Positions 23,856-35,380 of a stretch of 64,000 nucleotides of DNA are shown here, piece after piece. A program made the translations under genes and the position numbers. Every line of letters starts with the position of its first letter. The stretch's first letter is position 1. The notes below the pieces were generated by a model. The model saw nothing but the letters and a program-made list of their open reading frames with translations, ran no database searches and had not been told where the DNA came from. The stretch comes from Microdochium bolleyi (Eukaryota; Ascomycota; Sordariomycetes; Xylariales; Microdochiaceae), in the NCBI GenBank assembly GCA_001566295.1, contig KQ964246.1, positions 3,224,001-3,288,000 on the forward strand, written 5' to 3'.

Positions 23856-25684
23856 TCACCACTCATATTCTTCATCATTGTCATCATCATCGCCACTGAT
23901 GGCATCCAGCACAAAATCCCCAACATCCTCGTTCAGAAGCTCGCCAACAGCCTTGCTCTCCTCGAGCACAGCCCTCGCCCTCCTCACAGACACTGACATG
24001 TCTTCCATGATTAGACATACCGCGAGCTCAGGCACGAGCACCGATTGGACATACCGCGTGTGCCCCCGCGACGAGACGAGCATGTCCTCGACCGCGCGTT
24101 TGCGCAGTACGTCGCCGAGATCGCGGACCACGAACTCCGTCATGACCCGCAAGCCCCGGGGGCCATAGTAGCCGGGCGTCAGCGCGTCGCCGCTCTTGAA
24201 CAGGGTTCGCTGTGTCTTGTCTTTGAGCTTATCCTGGTACGTGTCCGCATAGTGAGAAGGCTGTCGTCCCTCGAGGATCTTCTTGAGGAAGCCCCGGTGG
24301 CTTCCGAGCCTGCGGTCTATCCCGGCCCAGTCGACTTTGGGGTATGTGGTTCCGCTCGAGGCTTCTTTGCGCTGGTGTAGTCTGCAGAAGGCGGTCTGCT
24401 GGCGGATGCTCATCCTGTCCACGCCCGTGTGCTTCTTGAGCAGCGCTGGGTCGACAGCTGCATGGCACATAGGACACTGGGCAGCACCCTCAGTGTGTTC
24501 TGCTTCTGATGGCTCATCATCATCATCAACCAGAGACTTTGTCCTTGTAGGCTCATTGAAAATGCCCAGGTCCTCATCGGCATTTCCGATTGACGATAAT
24601 TCGTCGTCAGTTCCGTTCTGGCTAAGAGGAAACCTCAATGATGGCAGCGGTGCCGATTCGACCTCTTGTGACGCGGATACTTGGAAAGAGGAGTAGTCGT
24701 CTGCGCTCGTGAGTCCAGGCAACCTCAGCCGTGGTGGTTCGGGACTCTCCTTGTCCGTATCCATGTCCACTCGCGACGGGCCTCGCAAAAACTCCTTCTT
24801 CGGACTCACGTCTGGACTTTCCAAGACCCCAGCACTACGTTTCAATGTAGGCTTTGGCGATGTGGGTTCAGGACTTGATTCCATCTGTGGCATTTTGAGC
24901 CCGGTCTTGGCTGGCGACGGGGGGTTTTTGTCTGAAGATGACAAAGAAGCTGCGTTGGATATGACCATTGAGAATGAGCATACTTGACAAGAATTACACC
25001 GGGCATGGACTGACCTTGTTCTTTGGCAGTTCGCTTGCTATCTCGCGCTCTGTCTTTGGAACTGTAGCTTCTATTTCCAGCTCCACGAGCCAGTCCATCG
25101 GGGGGTCTTCGTATTTTTCCCTTCGTTGCTTTGGACTTTTGTGAGCTGGGCCGTGTCCACCCATACGTCTCGTCGATGTATTGGCTCGATGGTTGTGAGC
25201 CCGCTTTCTCCTGCGAAGAGGTCGCTTCCGCGTCATTGCTGCGCTCCTTCATCAGCCTCCCTGCAGACTGGTCACGGCTGGCCCTTGCATATTTCGCGCT
25301 TGGCTCGCCTCGGTGCGCGAGACTGGCCCCTCCCCTCGACTTTGTCTGACTCTGCGTGTTCCATGTGGACCGCTGGATGTCCGCAGTCCTACTCCGTTGG
25401 TCGGAGTCATCGCCGTCTGATATCGACTCTTCTCTTCGAGGCCTGTTGGTGACCGAAGTGACATTGTCCGTCAGACTGGGCATCCCCTCCTCGTCTGAAC
25501 TCGCCAGTGGTGGCGCCATCACATCGAGGTCGCTCATGTCGGCTACGTTGACTCGCGAGTCGGTGTGCTGACTTTGTGTGTCCTCAAGCTGTTTATCAGC
25601 TGGCTGGTCTCTACCATTAATCTTCCTAAGCAAGGGTTTCGATGGTTTGTCGGCATAGCTGAGTCCAACCCTTCGGGAATGCAT
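23856..25684 (-). CDS. RTC4: RTC4-like domain protein
   Basis: Exons 25684-25015 and 24949-23856 (65-nt intron, donor AAG|GTCAGT, acceptor CGCAG) give about 587 aa. The N-terminal two thirds are low-complexity and Ser/Asp/Lys-rich. Residues about 390-570 match the RTC4 domain of yeast 'restriction of telomere capping 4', including CPMCHAAV, a KVDWAGIDRR stretch, a helical block around the YYGPRG motif, and an acidic C-terminus ending EEYEW. The yeast protein is linked genetically to telomere capping; its biochemical role is not settled. The frame is open for at least 25 codons before ATG 25684, so the true start may lie in an upstream exon. It is head-to-head with dynamitin. Confidence 0.8.
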
Positions 25685-26213
25685 TGCTTCGTTTTTGCGC
25701 TGGTTACTGATGGCGCCTATGGCAATGTGCTGACGCCAGATTCTGGTTGAAAGAGATGTCGCAGGCTCAGTTCATGGTCGGTTGTGTTTCATGATGACAT
25801 GCTGAATTCCTTTCGCAACCAGAGTGTTGGTGTGATAACCCTGCACTCTGTCGGTGAAACAAAACGATTTTCTGCGAGATTACGACGTACAGCCTCGGGA
25901 GGCCACAGATCTCATTCAGTCAGGTTTCGTCATTGAGCTAACTCGACCGCGGTGATGTGTTAAGGTTGTCCTGCGTTGAATTGTCGACGTCGGGGAGACG
26001 CGACTCTCACTGCCCCACATGGGCACCACGCGTTGAGTGGTTTGAGCTCCAGTGTGATGCAAGTGGGGAGCTTCAGGGACAGGGGTTCACCGCACTCGAC
26101 GACAACGGCCGTGCCTCTTCGACTGCCTTTACACGCATCTCGATATCACTGTGTGTGAGCAAGACTCGGATTGACTTGCGCCAGGTCCACTTCCAGGGCA
26201 AACAACCTGCACA
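25685..26213. promoter_or_regulatory. Bidirectional promoter interval RTC4/dynamitin
   Basis: 529 nt between two divergent start codons, with no other gene visible. It must contain both 5' leaders and promoters. No specific binding site stands out. Confidence 0.5.
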
Positions 26214-27620
26214 ATGGCGCTCAATCGCAAGTATGCCGCCTTGCCAGATCTCGTATGTTTTGCTTTCTGTGTCAACAGTCGCTGAGCATTAACTGACCAC
26301 AACTGCAGGACTCGGCCCCCGATATCTACGAGACGCCCGATTTGACGGACGACAACTCTACAGCACCCGTCAGTGACTTATACGCACGGTGGTAATGAGG
26401 CTTGTTGCTGATTGTGTCCACAGACGACGACAGGCCCACCGCGGTCAGACGACGAGTTCGACGAAGATGACGAGGACGACACCGACAATGAATACAGCGA
26501 GGGCATCTCCCATACACGGCTTCGCATAGACCAAGCTCGATCGAAATTTCTCCCGTCCCAAGTCGATGCACGTGGCGTGGACTTCTCCGATCGTGTTGCC
26601 GGCAAGCGGAAATCATACCGAACGTCCAGCAGGCGACAGCGCGCCTTGCAAGACGACACGGATTACAGCGAAGATGACGAGGAAGAGAATCTAGAGAGGA
26701 AGATCGCCCGCCTAAAGCGTGAGATCCAAGAAGCCAAGGAAGAGTTTGGCCGGCAGCATGCGGACGACGAAGAGGAGGACGAAGAGGAGGCCGATGAGCT
26801 TGATGACGAGTTGCGATCCCTGAGTCAAGCACTAGAGGAGATGTCTATGCCCACCGGCGCAGCAGTATCTCGTGGAGACAAGCGTTTGCAGCGGCAAGCA
26901 GAGGCGGTGCCGTCACAAGCTGAGAATGAGACAACTCAGCATAGCAACGGCTCCGCCACTTACTCGGTCACTTATATGCCGAGCTATGAACAAAGCCATG
27001 CGCTGGCGAAGGCAGCCGACTTTGACCGCAGGCTTGTCATGCTGGAAAAGGCTATCGGCGTATCTGCTGTGGCTGATTCGGGTGGCGGTGGTCTACCCCG
27101 AGCTATCATGCCAACGATCGACATGCTTTCGAAGCAGATCACCACGCTGTCTGAAGCTTCAACCACCTCTCTTGACAGCATGAGTCGGCGAGTTCGGGCT
27201 TTGGCACAGGAAGCTGAGCAGTTGGAGAAGTCGAGGCGTGCCGCTCGCGCTGCACAAGAAGCGGCTGGTGCCTCTGGGGCCGCACCTGAAGACAGCGAGG
27301 AATCGGAACAGACAGCCAAAATCAATGCTTTATACGGCACGCTGCCCACGATCGAGAATCTGGCACCGCTCCTTCCGGCCTTGCTAGACCGCCTGCGGTC
27401 GTTGAGATCAATCCATGCGGACGCAGCAACCGCTAACGAGACTCTAGAACGGATAGAAAAGGCTCAGAATGAGACCGCGAAGGAGATCGCGCAATGGAAG
27501 GAGGGGCTCGAGCGGGTCGAAGAAGCCATCGAAGAGGGCGAGACTGCTATGAGCGGTAACATGAAGACCATAGAGAGTTGGGTTGAAGATCTGGAGAGCA
27601 AGCTAGCCGAGTTGTCCTAG
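26214..27620 (+). CDS. JNM1: Dynactin subunit 2 (dynamitin, p50)
   Basis: Exons 26214-26252, 26309-26368 and 26424-27620 (introns 56 and 55 nt) give 431 aa. Dynamitin links the dynactin shoulder to the Arp1 filament and is needed for dynein-driven nuclear and vesicle movement in hyphae. The N-terminus MALNRKYAALPDL followed by DSAPDIYETPDL is characteristic: a short Arp1-binding leader, then an acidic stretch (DEFDEDDEDD). The remainder is coiled coil, notably about 170-230 and 270-430, with heptad Leu/Ile spacing. Two tiny first exons make the N-terminus easy to miss. Confidence 0.93.
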
Positions 27621-28234
27621 CCCGGGCCAACCCAGCTCAACGGATCTTCATTCACTTGATTTCTGTATGATACCCCAAAGATGAGTTCAGACATGCTCGC
27701 AAAAGTGTCAATATGAAGACAGGCGAGGCAGTCCTTCTCGTAGCCTGGAGACGTTCGCAAAAAAGACCCCCAGGTTGTTCTTTGTATGCGGCATCCCATG
27801 ATTGAAGAGCAGCACGAGGACACTACCCATTAATTCCCAGAGCTGCTGCGTCGAAGCTCGGCGAGCACAACGTGCAATGCGGAGTGGAGCCTACAAGCAC
27901 AGCTTGGAAGCGTCCCGGCCGCCCCACTGGATGTGCAAGGTGAAGGCGGGACCGGTTTGGGTGACTCAGCAGGACGCTTTGACCAGCTCACAGGAAACCC
28001 TGTGGGGCCACACAACTCACGGTGTTAGCGATGGGCATGCGTCAAAATCCTCTGCAGAGAAAAAAGTAAGCGTTGGACAACCCCCGACTACCCACCTGTG
28101 ATACCCAGAATCAGTGACCGCCTCTGCCCTCATTCAGCCCGCTCAACCCACGCACACAAGTACGGCAACAACCCCCCGACGACACTTTTCGAGATCGAAC
28201 GTCGCTCTGACAACTGTCGCAATAGATCGCAAAA
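27621..28234. other. Intergenic region, dynamitin 3' / RPS28 5'
   Basis: 614 nt without a supportable gene. It contains the dynamitin 3' UTR and the promoter of the ribosomal protein gene. Nothing specific seen. Confidence 0.5.
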
Positions 28235-28659
28235 ATGGAGTCTTCCAAGCAGCCCGTCAAGCTCGTCAAGGTCACCCGCGTCCTCGGCCGTACTGGTACG
28301 ACATTCCTTCCCCGAATCTCGATATACTCGATTGCCGCAATGTGAAGTTGTCGGAAGCCGACGGCGACGAATAGAACAGGAACGCTGATATCAGAAATAG
28401 GCTCTCGCGGTGGTGTTACCCAGGTTCGCGTTGAGTTCATGGACGACCAGACCAGAAGCATCATCCGTAACGTCAAGGGCCCAGGTACGACTTTCCCGCT
28501 GTTTCGCCGACGGGCGCGCACTCATCACCACACAGACCGCTCTCCCGCATCTGTCGTTGCTGCTCGAATGTGAAAGCTGACCTGCCCTCTTCTATAGTCC
28601 GTGAGGACGACATCCTGTGCCTGCTCGAGTCTGAGCGTGAGGCCCGCAGACTGAGATAA
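28235..28659 (+). CDS. RPS28: 40S ribosomal protein S28 (eS28)
   Basis: Exons 28235-28295, 28401-28484 and 28598-28659 (introns 105 and 113 nt) give 68 aa, the family length. The protein runs from MESSKQPVKLVKVTRVLGRTG through SRGGVTQVRVEFMDD and ends in VREDDILCLLESEREARRLR, which is the canonical eS28 sequence near the mRNA exit channel of the small subunit. Both introns are phase 1 after a Gly codon base. Each exon is too short to be found as a long ORF. Confidence 0.97.
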
Positions 28660-29668
28660 GCAACAACGACGCACGACGATGAGGAAATGTTTCGCAGATG
28701 GGACGGGTCATATATGCTTGGGATCATGGGGCGCATAATCATCGAACCTGAGTTTTACTAAGGGTTACGGGATGTTGGAAACCGGCGACGAAGAAGAAAA
28801 ACGAGTCGACCGATCCGCACGCGCGGCACCTCCAAAAGCCCCCTTTTGTCACTACCTTATTCACGGGAGTCACCGGACCATGGGAACTTTGCATTGCGGA
28901 AAAGAATTGAAGATCAAAAAACATTCACACCCCAAACGTGCTGCTGCGCCGTCGTGCTGAATGTGTACTTGCTACCTAGGTATGAAAGTTGCTGGCACTG
29001 CGTACACCCAAATGCGAACTGATTGCTCTGTTCTTCCATTGAGCTGCCTACTTAGATCATGGCCAATTGATCGGCACAACGTCACTGTCACAATCTCTGG
29101 ATCTCAACGCGCTCTCGAACTTGCATTTCCGCGTATCAGCCTGCAACCTCTGATCCTCGTGGCTCGAGATCGAGCCACTGCTCCACCACCAGACTGCGAT
29201 CCACTTCTCGGCCAATCACAGCGGGACTTCTCTTCAATTTTCCTCTGGTGATTTGAGCAGGCGGACCCACATCAGCTCTACCATTGAAAAGTTGCAACGA
29301 GCCCGCATCCAACGCTCTCTTCCCTCTTCCTGCTTTTTCCTTACAACAGCCGCCAACACGGCGGCTCTCACAGTCAAATCGTAAGTCGACTACCCCTTCC
29401 GCCCTCGCTCGCAAGCGCATTCCTCTCCTCCTTTGTTACTATGATGCAATTAAAAGCATGTATTACCTGAATCATCTTTGATGTCTCAATTTATCACCAA
29501 GATCTCTGAAACAACAACAAAGCCACGCTTTCTCAATGCCTTCCCACACTACAAGCAGAGGAGGACTTCGAGCTGACAGAAGTCATCTCTCAAGACCCAG
29601 ACAATTTCCCCCCCGATCGCTCTCTTCACGCGTCGCGCCGTTGAGACTTGAACGTCAAATCGGTCGCA
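28660..29668. other. Intergenic region RPS28 / molybdopterin synthase
   Basis: About 1 kb without a recognised gene. A possible 5'-UTR splice donor, TCGTAAGT near 29380, lies upstream of the cofactor gene. Confidence 0.45.
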
Positions 29669-29971
29669 ATGGCTACCGCACCGAAGCCGCCCAAGGGACA
29701 CTTCAACGTGCTGTATTTCGCAAGTGCTGGATCGTTCACGTCGAAGGAGCATGAGTCGTTCCCCGCGCCGCTGGAGCTGGGCAGGCTTTTCGACGTGCTG
29801 GAAGAGAGGCACAGCGGCATCAAGGACACGATCTTGTCGTCTTGCCTGGTGACTGTCAACCTGGAATATGTAGATATGCCGCCTGAGGGCGACAGTAGTA
29901 GCAGCACTACGCCGTTCATGATCAAGGAGGGCGACGAGGTTGCCATTATTCCTCCGGTCAGTTCGGGCTGA
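29669..29971 (+). CDS. cnxG: Molybdopterin synthase small (sulfur carrier) subunit
   Basis: Single exon, 100 aa. This MoaD/MOCS2A-type ubiquitin-fold protein carries sulfur as a C-terminal thiocarboxylate to convert precursor Z into molybdopterin, needed for nitrate reductase. Evidence is the beta-grasp pattern (FNVLYFASAGSFT, then LEERH, CLVTVNLEYVD) and the C-terminus GDEVAIIPPVSSG, matching the EVAIIPPVSGG signature. The penultimate residue is Ser rather than the common Gly. ATG 29669 is the first ATG with this N-terminus; the frame is open upstream only without an ATG. Confidence 0.9.
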   Translation: MATAPKPPKGHFNVLYFASAGSFTSKEHESFPAPLELGRLFDVLEERHSGIKDTILSSCLVTVNLEYVDMPPEGDSSSSTTPFMIKEGDEVAIIPPVSSG

Positions 29972-30055
29972 TGGCTCTTATTTTTATTACTTTTTAGCCG
30001 CGAGATAAATGTCGAGACGTAATGATACCATGATGCCAAACATTTATCCAATGAT

Positions 30056-30842
30056 TCATGGTGCTTCTCTGGTGACCCCAAGTAGAGGTTCCCTCTCGTG
30101 AGCTGAGCAACCGTTCGCCTCAACAGCCACTCTCGCCGCATCGTCCTGCGACTTGTGCGCCCGGAGCCGACTGATCAAGCCGTCCACGCCATCACCAGCA
30201 CTGCTAGGACGCGACGACCGAGCGTCGCCTTCCAGCCGTGCTGCTCCTGTGGCATGAATGGCACCGACGTGATCCTCGTCACCTCCCTGAACAGACCTTC
30301 CCTTCCTTATTCTCCTCCTTCCGCACCACCTGGAAACCTGCCTCACGCCAAATATGGTCCCAAAACCCAGCAGCACCAGGGTGAGTGTGCATGCTATCGT
30401 AACGAGGGATGTGAGCGTTGTGATGGTCGAGACCTGGCAGCCGAGCGGCCGCGTCCGGAGCTCCCAGCGCTCGGCCCAGTGCGGGCAGATATCTTCGTCC
30501 CAGGCCGGGGCGAGGAACGGGAGGTTCTTGTTGCGGTTCGGGACGCATGTCCAGGACTGTGAGATTGTTTAGTCCACATCCGACGTGTGCGCACGCTGGA
30601 ATGTCTGAGTGGCATAGCCTGCACAAATATGAAGAGCTCTGCTCGGCGACGAAACATACAAAGGGGCACCAGCTGCAGTCCGACTCCATCCCCAGGCAGT
30701 CCTTGCAGTTCGTCAGGTGCCAGCACCGATGGAGGTGGTCGTCATCGTCATCGTTGTGGCTGTTGGTCGTGTTACCGAGATGCGGTGGTCCGGAGATCGG
30801 CGGTGTCGTCTCTTTGTTCCAAGACGTCTTCGGAATCGGCAT
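30056..30842 (-). CDS. PSI-domain single-pass membrane protein
   Basis: Exons 30842-30660 and 30556-30056 (103-nt intron, phase 0) give about 227 aa. The N-terminal half is a Cys-rich PSI domain (CWHLTNCKDCLG, DCSWCPF, then after the intron SWTCVPN) and later ICPHWAERWELRTRPLGC, a motif seen in fungal integral membrane proteins of this type. A transmembrane helix follows (about residues 122-150, TLTSLVTIACTLTLVLLGF) and then a basic cytoplasmic tail. Topology is inferred as Cys-rich side outside. No classical signal peptide precedes the PSI domain. An acceptor-like TTCTAG 16-26 nt upstream of the ATG leaves room for an upstream exon. Function unknown. Confidence 0.75.
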
Positions 30843-30905
30843 GGCTCTGGTCGTGCACTAGAATATTTCGATAGTGGCTCTTTGAGGGATTATACAATAA
30901 ATTCT

Positions 30906-31082
30906 CTAGACTTGATCCGGAAGCAAAGGGTAGATGATTGTACTGCACAAGAGCATGAACCAGAGAAGGTTTCTTGCAACTGAAGCAGGATGAACTTCAG
31001 TTGACCGCGGCGTGGCAGCCCTGGCCGATGTTGTGGGTCCACCACCAGCAAGGAAACCACCTAAGCCCGCTCCAACAGTCAT
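30906..31082 (-). CDS. Possible small hydrophobic protein (58 aa)
   Basis: A short ATG frame encodes a Gly-rich hydrophobic start (MTVGAGLGGFLAGGG), then PTTSARAATP and a second hydrophobic stretch. One membrane segment followed by an Ala/Thr/Pro turn is loosely reminiscent of fungal ATP synthase subunit k. Key conserved residues cannot be confirmed and the frame is open upstream without an ATG. It could also be an upstream exon of the neighbouring PSI gene, or chance. Kept only as a low-confidence candidate. Confidence 0.2.
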   Translation of the reverse strand: MTVGAGLGGFLAGGGPTTSARAATPRSTEVHPASVARNLLWFMLLCSTIIYPLLPDQV

Positions 31083-31452
31083 GATGAAACTCAAAATGGT
31101 TACGAAGTCCAGTCCAGCCACAAAACGGCTACCTTTATCAAAGTGTTTCGAGCTGGGTATTACTGATGCATGCGTACTTTGTCTTTCAATGTCGATGTAC
31201 TAGCTACCATTGCTATGCGCTTTGTCGTCCACAATGTCTGGATGTAACGTGCTTCCTCGCTTGACAGGCTATATGACAATCCAACTTACATAGGTCTCAA
31301 GTTTAGACAATTGCCAGCACTTCCGTACTCACGTGTGCTACAGAGGCGGAATGGCATTCCCATCTGGACTGTTGCTCCGCACAAAACCAGCTGCACCGTA
31401 TGCCCAGGTGCCGCTGGCTGGAGATGATGGTGCGGATCATTCGCAAGAATGC
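31083..31452. other. Intergenic region between PSI gene and MOB2 3' end
   Basis: Nothing recognised. It includes the 3' UTR of MOB2 and the upstream region of the PSI-domain gene. Confidence 0.4.
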
Positions 31453-33406
31453 TTATGAAGCATTGGCAAGCTTGGCAAGGTATTCGCCGGCGGCGGGATC
31501 GGCATACTCATATGCCTTCGACTCCGGAGGGAACGTGCCGTTGTATGCCCAAAGGTCGATCAGCGGCTGCATCGGGTCCAACTCCGGACCCTTAAGCATG
31601 TCGAGAGCACAGGCGGATAGAACGAAATGACTGAAGCAGCTGTTGAGCTGCTTCTCGAGGTTCAGGTGATAGAACGGGTCGATGAAATGCGCCCAGTACA
31701 GATGAGCATAGACGCGGAACATCTGACGGAAGATCATCTGGCAGACCTCGATGAAGTTCTCCGGGAAGCCGCTTCTCTTTCCAACCCATTCTTTGTCGCC
31801 CGGGTTGGACAATTGCGACAAGGGGTTGCTGGCCAGGGCAGGGTTGTGCGAGAATGAGACACCGTTTGTGTCTGTCGGGAAGATGTTGGTGTCGTCAATC
31901 TTGCCTGAAATCCATCGTTGCATCAGAGTAATGTACTCATAAGCAGGCACCTCTACGGGCTGGCGCTCCTTGTTGAGCCATGTAAAAGAATGGTTGCTGC
32001 ATCCGAGATCAGTATGTGGGTAACATGCAGAAGCTCGTCGTTACTCACGCGCCTGCCGACATCCTTGGGCAAGTGTTAGGGTTGCAAATTGACGTCCGGT
32101 CGTCATCCTTCTCGTGGATCACGCGAACGAAATTCCACAAGTTGCGATAATGCTCGACCACTGTCCGAAAGTCAGCATGTTACTTCACTGTCATTGCAAT
32201 AGCATGCATACCTTGGTGAGCGATCCACTCCCCCTGTTCTACCGTCTTTGGCCTCGCACTCAGAGTCATGAAGTTGCCCTTGACGATGTGTTTTGCGTAT
32301 TGCGCATTTAGCCATAATGGCAGTGGCCGTGGGAGGTGATAGTGGGCGAGCGGGTCATTGCCGTTGGAGGCATATGTCGCCTGGTCCTCGACAGCGATAT
32401 TCTGGGACAAGGACGGGGAACTCTGGATAGGTGGAATCCTCGGCGCGTTGAGGCTCGAAGACGAGTGGTTCCCTTGAGCGAAGTCCACGGGAGAATGGGG
32501 GTTGTTGCTCCCACTGGAACCAGGACTTTTCGCCTGACCGCGAAGTCGAGCATTTCTGGAAGAATGGTCAGATCTTTAAGTCGACAAAATTGTGACCGAG
32601 AATTTATGAGGTTTGAGATGATGCGATGCAAGCCGAGTGACACCCAGCAGGGCAGCTACTTAGCTGATGCCCAAGTGTCGGTTACGAGACGAAGCCCCGT
32701 GAAGAAACAGAGTGACTGTGCAATAGTGCCATCAGGCAAAGACTTGACGACCCGATCTCTGCAAAAATTCACTTGCAGAGTAGTTCCCTCTGAGAAGTGT
32801 GAACCGCCAAGGCCCAGTACGAAGAACGCGGACCCATTCACGCTCAGATCCAAGGCTTCCAGACCTGACACTTATCAGATCTCTAAGCATCCTGCGGGCA
32901 ACGACTTATGAGAAATGTCCTAGCCTGAGCCGATGAGGTGGCACTGGATGATGGCATGTGCCGCTGAGTGTGTTGCTTCAACATCTCATGGTTGATGCCG
33001 CGAGCTCAGGGTCCTGTGGGGGGTGATACGCGAGCGAGGACAAGCAGCCGGGCGGGGTTGCTTCCAGACGGACGGACTTTGTCTGCCATTGCCGAACGGA
33101 CACCTCAAAATCGTTATCGTATCGCTTGCGGACCAAGTACAGCAGCTAGAGAAGGCGAGCTGGAAGATGTTGTCGTGCCGCATGATCGAGTAAGAAGGCT
33201 CCGGTGATACAGGAGAAGGGTGCACCCGCTTCCCAGGCTCAACCGCCCGCTTGTGCCCCTCCATCCGGAGCCGAGCGTAGGCTCAAGGACACTTGCAAGT
33301 AGGGCAGTGGCAAGTCGACAGGAGGGGGCAATAGGCTGCGATAGGTGGGAAGATAGAGGCGAGGCCGAAGGAAGCAGACTTACATGCCGGAGAATAGGTT
33401 CGACAT
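31453..33406 (-). CDS. MOB2: MOB2-type NDR kinase activator
   Basis: Exons 33406-33384 (23 nt), 32555-32212, 32160-32049 and 31996-31453 give 340 aa. MOB2 binds and activates the NDR kinase (COT-1/Cbk1) in the RAM/MOR pathway controlling polar growth and cell separation. The model starts MSNLFSGINARLRG. The Mob fold carries its zinc site intact: C-X4-C (CNPNTC) and H-X4-H (HLYWAH). Further family motifs are QGEWIAHQ, FTWLNKERQPVEVPAYEYI and GTFPP near the end. The first intron is 828 nt, ten times longer than its neighbours, with a strong CTTCCAG acceptor. Small first exon plus long intron makes automated truncation likely. It is head-to-head with LEO1. Confidence 0.92.
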
Positions 33407-34035
33407 GGCGACGGTGCTGGACCTCACGTGGTCGGTGAGAGGGGTTGTGGTTGCAAGCGTGGGCTACAAGGCACGGCCGTGGTGCTTGTAACGGGTGAGA
33501 GGTCTCTGTGGATCTGGGGCAGCAGCCGGAGGGGAGGTGTCTTCGGGGCAGACTGTGTTTCTCTCCAGCAGGATGTGAGGAGAAGCAGCAGGAGTCAGAG
33601 AGGCGAGGCAGGCCAGTCGGTGGTTTCGATATGCAGAGCTGGACCCTGTGCCAGAAAGGGGTGAGGGCGGCGATCCACGGTGCCTCCTGTTCCATCAGTT
33701 GCGGCAGCGCTGGGCATTGTTCCAGCGCTCCACACCCCAGTCCACCTCCTGCGCCTTCCCTCGGAGGCTTGCGCGCGCACAGTGCCTGGGCCAAGTTATC
33801 GATACCAGCGCTTCTTTTCTGGGCCCAGGTCCAAGCTCCCCTGCATGCCCAGCTTCGCGACGGTTGACTTTACGCAGAGTCGCATCGCGATTCAACCAAC
33901 GGCGCGTTCCTTTCTTCCCTCCCGGCGCAATCTTTGTGCACCAGACAGCCACCAGTATCACGCCACAGACAATCTGTCAGACACGAAGCCCACCTTCGCA
34001 TCACGGAGCGCGCACAATTGCCGCCATACATCGCC
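33407..34035. promoter_or_regulatory. Bidirectional promoter interval MOB2/LEO1
   Basis: 629 nt separate the divergent start codons, with no additional gene supported. No specific regulatory motif is claimed. Confidence 0.5.
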
Positions 34036-35380
34036 ATGTCAGATTCGGAAGACCAGGTCGACTTCGTGGACGAGGGAGGCGACGACCTCTTCGGCGACGG
34101 TGACGACGAGGATGTCGAGATCCAGTCTGAGCCCCGCCGTGCCCTCAGCGACAAGGACCTCGCTTCCGACAATGAGGCAGAGGACAGATATGGACGTGGT
34201 GACGAGGACGAGGATATGGCGGATCAGGCCCAGACACGGGAGACTCTGATCGCAAGTGTTGTGGCACACAGGCACAAGATCCCAAGGTCAAAAGATGGCT
34301 CGGTAAGTCATGTCCTGTCGTTTGCGAGATGCAACATCCACTTCAGCGAGATCGCTCACACATGCATGCAAGCAGGTCCAATCCTTGAAAGTGCCCAAGT
34401 TTCTCAAGATCCATCCCGAAGAGTACAAGCCAGATACCTTCGAGCCGACTGATTGGGACATGAGCAACGCGCAGTCAGAGAACCCGAGATCGGTCATCCG
34501 CTTTCAACGCGACCCAACGACGGGCGAGCTCAAGAGCAACGCGCTCATTTACCGGTGGAGTGATGGCTCCGTCACCCTAGCCGTTGGCAACGAACACTAC
34601 GATATTCAGAAGAAAGACATGATCCCACCCAAGAACAAGCCATACGAGGAGAGACAGGATGCTCATTACTACGCAGCTGCGGCATCATTACGCAGTAATC
34701 TCCTGATGACCGTGGGCCATGTTTCGGAACAGTACACGGTCAAGGCCAACAAGGGTCTGCAGGACGAGGCGTTGGTCAACTTCGCCAACGCCATGGCAGC
34801 TGCAGCTCGCGGCAAACGGGCCGAGGGCGACATGATCATCACGACCACCAAAGATCCCGAACTCCAGAAGAAGGAGGCTGAGCTGGCAGAGAAGGAACGG
34901 CTGCGTGCTCAGCGAAGACGTGACAACGCCGCAGCTCGGATAGACTCCCGCTCGGCTGGTATCAGGAACGGCGGTGGGCTATCATCTGGTATGCTTGAGG
35001 GCAGATCTGGTGGAGGTGCTCGCAAGAGAGGGCCTGGCGGAGCCAAGCCCAAGAAACGGCGGAACCCAGAATATGACACAGACGACGAGCAGCCGTCTGG
35101 AAATTGGCGCGGCAATGAGTATGACCGGGAGGATGATTTCATCGCGCCCAGCGATGATGAAGGTGGCAGTGGAATCGAGGACGACGAAGAAGAGGAGGAC
35201 ATCCTCGATGATGATGATGACGAGGATGAGGCGCCGCGCAAGAAGCGGAAGAAGGCTGTGGCGGTGGACGAAGACGAGGATGCCGATGGTGACGATGACT
35301 TGGATGACCGCGCCCCAGCTCGAGAGTCCAAAGGACGGAGGCGGCATGTCATCGACGACGACGACGATGATGACGAGTAG
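34036..35380 (+). CDS. LEO1: RNA polymerase-associated protein LEO1 (Paf1 complex)
   Basis: Exons 34036-34302 and 34376-35380 (73-nt intron, phase 0) give 423 aa. LEO1 is a Paf1C subunit that travels with elongating Pol II and supports histone modification. An acidic N-terminus (MSDSEDQVDFVDEGGDDLF) precedes the conserved Leo1 domain at about 90-230, with VPKFLKIHPEEYKP, TFEPTDWDM, NPRSVIRFQRD, WSDGSVTLAVG and AHYYAAA. The C-terminal third is Lys/Arg then Asp/Glu-rich, ending in a run of aspartates (DDDDDDDE). Family-typical size and layout. Confidence 0.95.
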
